Assembly: GCF_000001635.26 (NCBI RefSeq) | Contig: NC_000076.6 | Coordinates: 103,798,250-103,862,249, forward strand | Direction: 5' to 3' | DNA: 64,000 nucleotides | From: Mus musculus | Taxonomy: Eukaryota > Chordata > Mammalia > Rodentia > Muridae | Shown here: positions 56,970 through 64,000 of the stretch, one piece after another | Position numbering within the stretch: position 1 is the first letter of the stretch | Layout of the letters: every line of letters begins with the position of its first letter | Program-made: the position numbers and the translations under genes | Notes under the pieces: generated by a model | Database searches by the model: none | Told to the model about the DNA's origin: nothing | The model's input: only the letters and a program-made list of their open reading frames with translations

Positions 56970-57280
56970 ATTTAAGGAAAATACAGCTTAACAAGCACAG
57001 AACTCAAATAATATTGTAGGTAAGTGGTGGCTCCATTCTCAGCAGCTTCTGCAATGCCCAAGAACCAGAACCTGCAATCCCCGGCCTCTGTGCAGTCCCA
57101 GGGACTTTGAGCCAACTTCAGCAGGTTCCCCAGGGACCACAGACTGGATTTCCCCACCCCTGGAGCAGCTTTCTGTGGTTTCTCACAGCTGGACACCTGC
57201 CCAGTGCCTGCATGGGGTTCACACAATCAAACTTCCCAGGTCCTACTTTGTCCTAAGGCCAGAGCCCCTAGTGGATGTGG
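56970..57280. other. GC-rich patch in AT-rich DNA, identity unknown
   Basis: About 300 bases of markedly higher GC with sharp edges. The minus strand has an 84-codon frame at 56972-57226 with no known motif. It could be an old repeat, a processed-pseudogene fragment or an exon. CpG is scarce, so it is not a CpG island. Confidence 0.4.
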
Positions 57281-58784
57281 GATCCCATTTTAACACACAA
57301 ATTATATTTATAACAGATATTATACATACAGCCTATATTAAGTTATGGACTTAATAACCTAACTAAACAATATTTCTTTGTGAATTAATTTTTAAATGCA
57401 TTTTTCTTAAGGTAGTAATTTTTATTAGTATTAAACTGATTGAAATTTGGATTAGTGACTCCTAGTAGTCATTTAATATTGGGTGTTGTTTTGAATATAT
57501 TAGAAAATATATAAATATAAGGAATACTTACATTTAATTTTATAGTAGTCTCAGTCATATTTATATGTAAATGTTGACATCTTAATAATTAAAAATTATA
57601 AAACAAATGTATAACAGCTTTTTATTATCAAATGTGTACGTTTCTTGAGCTGCCCTGAGCTCTTCACTTCTTCGCATTAATTCTGTGCTGTAACATTTAT
57701 GTGGATGTTGTTTCCAGCTATGTGATTCTGGAATATATTTTCCTTTAGAAAGCCGAAGTTGAGAATCTAGTGTTATGATCACATATGCTCAAAGGTCTGT
57801 ACCACACTAATTTCAGTCCATGCCTGAAACCTAACCCAAACTCTACAAATCAAATAAAAGACCGTTAGCACAAGACAAATAATTCCTTTGAGGGCACAAT
57901 TTCTTCAGAAGATGCAGTTTGTCTTAAATATATGCTGATAATTCAAAAAAACCCTAACACATTGAGCTAGCTCTTTCCAAAGTAACTAATTACAAACAGA
58001 ACTTAGAGCAGAGCATTTTGTGAAATGGTAGAAAATAGACCCATATTTCACCGTTTCAGAGCACCTGAGCTGAGTTCATGCACTCTATTATCAGTTTTCA
58101 TGAAGACTCAACAACTCACCGACATAACATATGAAGCAATTCATTACTCCCCCTGCTTCACATTTAAAACAAGATGAAAGCGAAGTAGTAGAATTTCTTG
58201 TGTAGTTCTGGATCTTGAACTCTTGTATAAACACACATGTTTAGGTGGAAAAAAAAAAAAACACTCTCATCCAAAAAACCTAAAAAAAAAAAAAAAAAAG
58301 TTTAGACAATATAAATTATTTATGTGGAAACTTTACAATAAAGATCTTTCCTGCATTCTTAGCATCTGGTGAAGAACATGAAATTTTCTTGATGATAAAA
58401 GTAAGACTATTGCTCAGAGTTTTATGCTGGAATTTATCCTAAACTCTGAAAGGTTAGATCCGTGGTGTGTTAAATAATTCTGTAACTGTCTGTTACTAGA
58501 ACTGATGGTTGCCAAAGTTATGTCATTTGTCTTACCTGTGAAGTCTCCTTCCCAGTATTTTCCCTTCCAAATTGAAAGCTATGGCCATTGCTTGATCTCT
58601 TAGCTCTGTACTAGCTGAAAAGGCAATAGAAGCAATGTTTCAGAGCAACATCAGACTCACAGGCTTAGATTTACCAACTCATTCTGGTTAATTTCTCATT
58701 TATGTTTTGTTTCAGTTAATTTAGATGGCGGGTGTCAATATGGAAGCATTTGTTATTGCATTGTTGTGTTTGTTTGTTATTATG
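57281..58784. other. AT-rich unique-looking DNA
   Basis: No gene recognised. Poly(A)-rich runs lie at 58248-58262 and 58282-58300 without a recognisable SINE body. Confidence 0.5.
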
Positions 58785-59240
58785 TTTGTTTACATTTCAA
58801 ATGTTGTCTTCCTTTCCACTTTCCCCTTTGCAAACCTTCCATCCCTTCTCCTGGTCTTCTTTATCTCTAAGAGGGTGCTGCTCCACCCACACACCCACTC
58901 AGGTCTCACCCCTGTAGTATCTCCCTATTGTAGGACATCAAGCCTTCATGGGATCAAAGGCCTCTCCTCCTATTGATGCCAGATAAGTCAATCCTCTGCT
59001 ACATATGTATCTGGAGCCCTCATGTGTACTCTTTGGCTGGTGGTTTAGTCCCTGGGAGCTCTGAGGCATCCAGTTTGTTGATATTGTTCTTTCTATGGGG
59101 TTGCCATTGCCTTCAGCTTCCTTCAGTCCTTTCTCTATCTCTTCCATTGGGGTCTCCAGGATCAGTATTATGGTTGGCTGTGAGTATTTGCATCTGTCTT
59201 AGTAAGGTGCTGGCAGAACCTCTCAGGGGACAGGGAACAC
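58785..59240 (-). mobile_element. L1 3' UTR fragment
   Basis: The plus strand runs from TTACATTTCAAATGTTGTC through CTCTAAGAGGGTGCTGCTCC, CTCTGCTACATATGTATCTG and GCTGGCAGAACCTCTCAGG, the complement of murid L1 3' UTR. Confidence 0.9.
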
Positions 59241-59892
59241 TTTCCTTAACTCCAGTCTAATGTCCAATATTTCCTTCAATTCCCAAGAAATGACTGTCAA
59301 TTGGAACATATATTGGGGATTCCAAAAGCCTCAATATTTATCATATTTATTATTTACCGTTGTCATATTAGTTAGTAAAGTTGAATTTGGTCAATTTGTA
59401 TTGTGCCATCTAAATGTTGGATCATGGAAATGGATGATGAAGAGATGATTATACTTTTAGAGTCACATTCAATGAATAGTATTTAGATCAGAATATTATC
59501 TCACATTCTCAAGGTATTAAAACTGAAAATATGTACTAATGGTCATCTACTTGTCCCATTTCATTGCTAAACTTGGGTAAGCTTTAAAGTCAGGACACTT
59601 TTCAGATATGTTGGAAAATGACAGAGATCAACTTTATTGGTTACCAGGAACTGTTGCATTAAAAAAGATTTAAAAATATTTAAATCCAAATTACTGTTTT
59701 GCAAAGCCATTTTGAACTAGATAGGTGTTTTGCTGTTTTGATTCCTCTTCTAGTCTTTAAGTCTCTCATTAGTACGGTTTAAATGTAAGCATGGCTAGGT
59801 CTTGGTACAAGTGTCCTCACAGGTTCTACATATGGCTTTTAGGACAGGACAAGTAAGAATGATTTACAAATCTCTGTGCTAGTAGAATACTG
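59241..59892. other. Unassigned DNA
   Basis: No gene or repeat recognised. Confidence 0.5.
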
Positions 59893-60390
59893 TATTAGTC
59901 AGGGTTCTCTAGAGTCACAGAACTTATGGATAGTCTCTAGATAGTAAAGGAATTTATTGATGACTTACAGTCGGCAGCCCAATTCCCAACAATGGTTCAG
60001 TCTCAGCTGTGAATGGAAGTCCAAGGATCTAGTAGTTACTCAGTCTCACGCAGCAAGCAGGCGAAGGAGCAAGAGCAAGAGCTAGACTCCCTTCTTCCAA
60101 TGTCCTTATATTGTCTCCAGCAGAAGGTGTAGCCCAGATTAAAGGTGTGTTCCACCACACCTTTAATCCCAGATGAAAGGCGTAGCCCAGATTGAAGGTG
60201 TGTTCCTTAAACTCGGAGATTCAATCTTCTAGAATCCATAGCCACTATGGCTCAAGATCTCCATACCAAGATCCAGATAAGAATCTCCAAGCCTCCAGAT
60301 AAGGGTCACTGGTGAGCCTTCCAATTCTGGATTGTAGTTCATTCCAAATATAGTCAAGTTGACAACCAGGAATAGCCACTACAAATACCT
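59893..60390 (-). repeat. Dispersed rodent repeat (same family as 23228-23690, opposite orientation)
   Basis: Starts TATTAGTCAGGGTTCTCTAG and carries TAGCCCAGATTAAAGGTGTG twice in slightly different form, then GGATTGTAGTTCATTCCAAA and AGTCAAGTTGACAACCAGG. An internal short duplication around 60130-60210 repeats the AAAGGCGTAGCCCAGATT block. Confidence 0.7.
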
Positions 60391-60624
60391 TTAATAAATT
60401 ATCTTTCTCTAATGATTTAGGTAATTGGGGTGATTTCAAGGAGAAAAGGACCACACTTGTACATGAGTTCTACTGTATATTTGTTCCCTCTCATATCTGG
60501 CTAATGGTTTATTCCAGTATAGAATATAGATCTTTGGATATTATAAAGCTAAGAATTTTCCCATGTTAATCTATCTTTTCTATTCAATGAAGAATAGTTA
60601 AGGCTTCATATAATGTTTACTATC

Positions 60625-60970
60625 TGTGATGGTTTGTATATCCTTGGACCAGAGAGTGGCACCATCTGAAGGTGTGGCCTTGTTGGAATAGGTGTGACCT
60701 GGTTGGAATGGGTGTGTCACTGTGGGTGTGGGTATAAGATCCTCACCCTAGTTGCCTGGAAGTCAGTCTTCCACTAGCAGCCTTTGGATAAAGACGTAGA
60801 ACTCTCAGCTCTGCCTGTGCCATGACAGCCTGGATGCTGCCATGCTCCTACCTTGATGATAATGGACTGAACCTCTGAATGTGTAAGCTAGCCTCAATTA
60901 AATGTTGTGTTTTATAAGACTTGCCTTGGTCTTGGTGTCTGTTCACAGCAGTAAAACCCAAACTAAGACA
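60625..60970 (-). mobile_element. URR1-like rodent repeat, near complete
   Basis: TGTGATGGTTTGTATATCC at the start, GCCTGGAAGTCAGTCTTCC inside and ACCCAAACTAAGACA at the end. It has a small internal duplication, TTGTTGGAATAGGTGTG then TGGTTGGAATGGGTGTG. CTATC flanks both ends and may be part of a target duplication. Confidence 0.8.
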
Positions 60971-61757
60971 CTATCTTAGTCCCATACAGCTATTATAATT
61001 TTAAATCTGTTACAACATTTTATGTGATACAAAATAAATGGTAATTATGTAACTGTTCATGTTTTCATATATGAGTTTTCTTATACACATCAACTTAAGG
61101 AATCAAATGTATTTGTTTTCTCTGTGTAAATTAATGTCTATTAACCATGGTTGGATTATGAGTCCCAAAGTTTCCTTCTTTTGTAGTCATTTAAATACAC
61201 ACAGTTAGATTTTTATTTCCATTTATTTCAGTGTTAAGAGAGAATATTACAACCTATACCATTATCAATACTTAATGATTTCCCAAAGTCTTACACTTAT
61301 GAATAATTTGGATAGATTTTTCCCATACCAAACCGCTTGTATAAGGATGATAGTCTCACAGGCAGATTTACAGTCAATTTATACCCCATGTTTACAGGAA
61401 AATGAAGCCTTGTATTAAGTATGTGGGCATCTTTTCTTTTTCCACTCACAATCCAGAAGATAGCTCACTTAGCATGTGAACTCCTAGAATGAATAGAGAT
61501 AGTTAAACTTTATTACATTTCATTAAGTACGTTTGATGTCAAGACGAAGTCTAGATATGCTTCTAGTTTATCTTCAATGCAAGCTTTCAAAGATAGAAGA
61601 AAAGCTATCATAAAGCTAGAACCATTAAAATGACTTCATATCCTTTAGGTAAATACAAAAAGCACGATAGCTGGGAAGTATGGTGTTTCTATTAAATTTC
61701 TGACAAATGTCCATACTGCAGATGTTCAAACAAATCCCTACCTAATGTACATGAATG
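60971..61757. other. AT-rich unique-looking DNA
   Basis: No gene or repeat recognised. Confidence 0.55.
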
Positions 61758-61798
61758 GCTTTTTTTTTTTTTTGGTAGCATTTGCTATACACACCACA

Positions 61799-61837
<39 letters not shown>

Positions 61838-61838
61838 T
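61758..61838. repeat. Poly(T) run followed by (CA)n microsatellite
   Basis: T-run at about 61760-61774 and about 20 CA units at 61795-61837. Confidence 0.95.
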
Positions 61839-62279
61839 TTAGGTGCAGCAATGTGAAATCCCAATTTACTACATTACTTACTTAATTATTGTTTAATGCT
61901 GAGGACTGAAACTCTTTTCTTCCTTATATTGGGCAGGAAAGTCTACCACCAAAATATGTGCTCACCTCATCTCAAGCACTAATGTACTGATAGGTGAAGA
62001 TATTAACTTGTTTGTCATGTACCTCTTGGTGGAAATTTATTCTGTTCAGCTCATTCTTCTATTTTTTTATTAGATTATCCATGTATATGCTGTCACTCTG
62101 CAAAGCAGCTAAGATATGGAATCAACCTGTATGCCCACTAATGGATGAAGAAATCTATTTGTTAGGGATAAAAATAAACCTGATGTATATTTTAAATCTC
62201 CATCCTGTGTTTCTACCCTAAGGATCATTCAGTTCCTAGATAAAAGACACCCACAAACTTTATATTTACAACAGCTTTA
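61839..62279. other. Mostly unassigned; possible ancient L1 fragment at 62095-62230
   Basis: GCTAAGATATGGAATCAACC then CCCACTAATGGATGAAGAAA resembles sense L1 ORF2 C-terminal sequence of an old L1, as at 37620. Confidence 0.45.
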
Positions 62280-63430
62280 ATAAGTGCCAGATCTGGGCAG
62301 ACATCTACCCTACATGCTATTAAAATATATGCCCTATTGAGAACCCTGAGTTATTTCTTACTAGGTTTCATCTGGGCTTCTCTTACCTCCATTTGGCCAG
62401 TCCTGAGAGCCATGTTTTCTTGACTCTTAACCCATGGTGACTTTCTCTTCCTCCTCAACTTCTTCTCCACAGTTGTTCTACTTTGATCACCAGACCCAGG
62501 AACTTTAAGACCACTTATGTCTCTTCTGCCCAGCTATTGGCTGTTGGCATCTTTATTCACCAATTAGAAATAACTTGCACTCACTGATGAATGGATGTTA
62601 GCCCAAAAGCTCTGAATACCCAAGATACAATTCACAGACAACATGAAGCTCAAGAAGAAGGAAGACCAAAGTGTGAGTAGGACAGTCCTTTCTGGGAGGG
62701 GAAAAAACACTCATGGGAGCAAATACAGAGACAAAGTGTGCACCAGAGACTGAAGGAAAGGCCATCCAGAGACTGTCCTATCTGAGGAGCCATCCCATAT
62801 ACAGCCCAACCCAGACACTATTGTGGATGCCAGGAAGTGCGTGCTGAGAGGAGCCTGATATAGCTGTTTCCTGAGGGGCTCTGCCAGAATGTGACAAATA
62901 CAGACATGGATGTTCACACCCAACCATTGAACTGAGCATGGGCTGAAGGAGCTGAAGAGGTTTGCAACCCCATAGGAAGAACAACAGTATCAACCAACCA
63001 GACCCCCACAAAACTCCCAGGGACTAAAACAGCAACCAAGGGGTACTTATGGCTCTAGCTGCATATGTAGCAGAGGATGGCCTTATCTGGCATCAATAGG
63101 AGGAGAGGCCCTTGGTCCTGTGAAGGCTCTATGCTCCAGTGTAGGGAAGCACGAGGGCAGGGAGGCAACAATGAGTGGGTGGTTGGGGGAACACCCTCCT
63201 AGAAGCAGGGAGGGGGAATGGCATAGGGGGATTTCTGGTGGGGTGGGAAAAGGGATAACATTTGAAATGTAAATAAAGAAAATACCCAATTTAAAAAAAA
63301 TAACTTGGGGACAAGGTCACATGGGTTTACATGTGGCCTCTCTTGTCTCTGGAGCAACAAGATTTTGGGGAAACAATATTAGTATTAGAATCCAAGCAGA
63401 ACCAGGTCAACCCAGTACAACCAGTTGTGA
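62280..63430 (+). repeat. Old rodent repeat (copy C), interrupted by L1
   Basis: Left part to 62577 with TGCCCAGCTATTGGCTGTTG and CTTTATTCACCAATTAG, right part from 63308 with GGGACAAGGTCACATGGG and AATCCAAGCAGAACCAGGTC. Joined across the L1 they read as one continuous repeat. Probably the same family as 8437 and 12697, name uncertain. Confidence 0.5.
62578..63297 (+). mobile_element. 5'-truncated L1 with 10-bp target duplications
   Basis: Sense L1 from just around the ORF2 stop (TGAATGGATGTTAGCCC) through the whole 3' UTR to AAATGTAAATAAAGAAAATA and an A-rich tail. AAATAACTTG occurs at 62568-62577 and 63298-63307. Confidence 0.95.
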
Positions 63431-64000
63431 GATTCTTCAGTGTTCCTCCTTCACTAGAACAGCAACATAGACTGAGATGAAGAAACAATCCTGTCAGGCC
63501 CTAGTCTGCACCACTGTGGCCTAGCACTGAGAGTTCCCTTGTATATTCTCCCATACTTCTAGCCTACTTTGTGTGCACATTAAAAAAAAAAATATTCAAG
63601 AACTAAAACTGCTGTTATTTATTTATTTTTTAGTTTGCTTAGACAAAGCTATGGTGATATGGGTTTTATTGCTTTTTTAAAATTCATTCTAAGAGTTTAG
63701 GTGGGGTTTTCCACCTAAATTTAATCTAAAAACAAATTTCCAGTGACTTGCCGGAGATTTCTCTTGAAGGTGACTCTTGATTCTATCAAATGACTAATCA
63801 ATGCTAACATCACATCACTGATTTGTAACAAAGATGAGAATCAGGTGTGGAACTAATGAATGTTGAGAACTCTCCAGATTTTTGTGAAAGTCCCTATTTA
63901 GCATGATATTGGGTATAGGTTCATTGTAGATTGTCTTTGTCTTGTTGATATACATCCTGGTATCCCTGGATTCTTGTTGGACACCATGATTTGGGGTGAG
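63431..64000. other. Unassigned DNA to window end
   Basis: Poly(A) at 63580-63591 and AT-rich sequence. The last 150 bases (TGTCTTTGTCTTGTTGATA) may be repeat-derived but are not identified. No gene seen. Confidence 0.4.

Overview
The window is gene-poor mammalian DNA and almost certainly from a mouse or close murine relative. The sequence shows rodent-specific B1, B3/B4 and RSINE1 SINEs, many copies of the murid L1 3' UTR, rodent hAT repeats of the URR1 and RCHARR1 kind, and two endogenous retroviruses of rodent type. I find no host protein-coding gene, rRNA, tRNA, CRISPR array or prokaryotic feature. Every long reading frame either lies in a repeat or microsatellite or looks like chance in AT-rich DNA. 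Family names come from recognising the sequence by eye, not from a search; boundaries are good to about 10-30 bases unless target-site duplications (TSDs) fix them.

Layout. 1-1664: 5' part of a class II (ERVK, IAP-like) provirus on the minus strand, with LTR, tRNA-Phe-like primer site, an unusual doubled and repeat-rich leader, a gag-like start and an integrase-end-like segment. It is inserted in an L1 (1665-2954) whose 5' part is inverted. 2955-8012: mostly unique AT-rich DNA with a few SINEs. 8013-12128: L1 and hAT-type repeats, including an L1 inserted in a URR1-like element. 12431-15010: an ancient antisense L1 split by a younger repeat. 15011-19030: URR1-like copy, L1 3' UTR and unique DNA. 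19035-20375: another ancient antisense L1 carrying an RSINE1, part of it tandemly duplicated. 20376-25371: mostly unique. 25372-33530: L1 3' ends in both orientations, several with inversions. 33531-41027: SINEs, an ancient L1 fragment and a dispersed repeat that recurs at 55054.

41028-46400: a decayed class I (gamma) provirus with both LTRs, a tRNA-Gln-like primer site and broken reverse transcriptase, RNase H and integrase, expanded by microsatellites. 46401-64000: L1, B1, B3, RSINE1, LTR-like and URR1-like pieces in AT-rich DNA, ending with an L1 inserted in an older rodent repeat.

Nothing here works together as a pathway. The content is a layered record of insertions, inversions, local duplications and microsatellite growth. 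The most notable structures are the doubled ERVK leader, the twin-primed L1 insertions, the RSINE1 tandem duplication and the inverted-repeat-bounded segment at 25942-26705.
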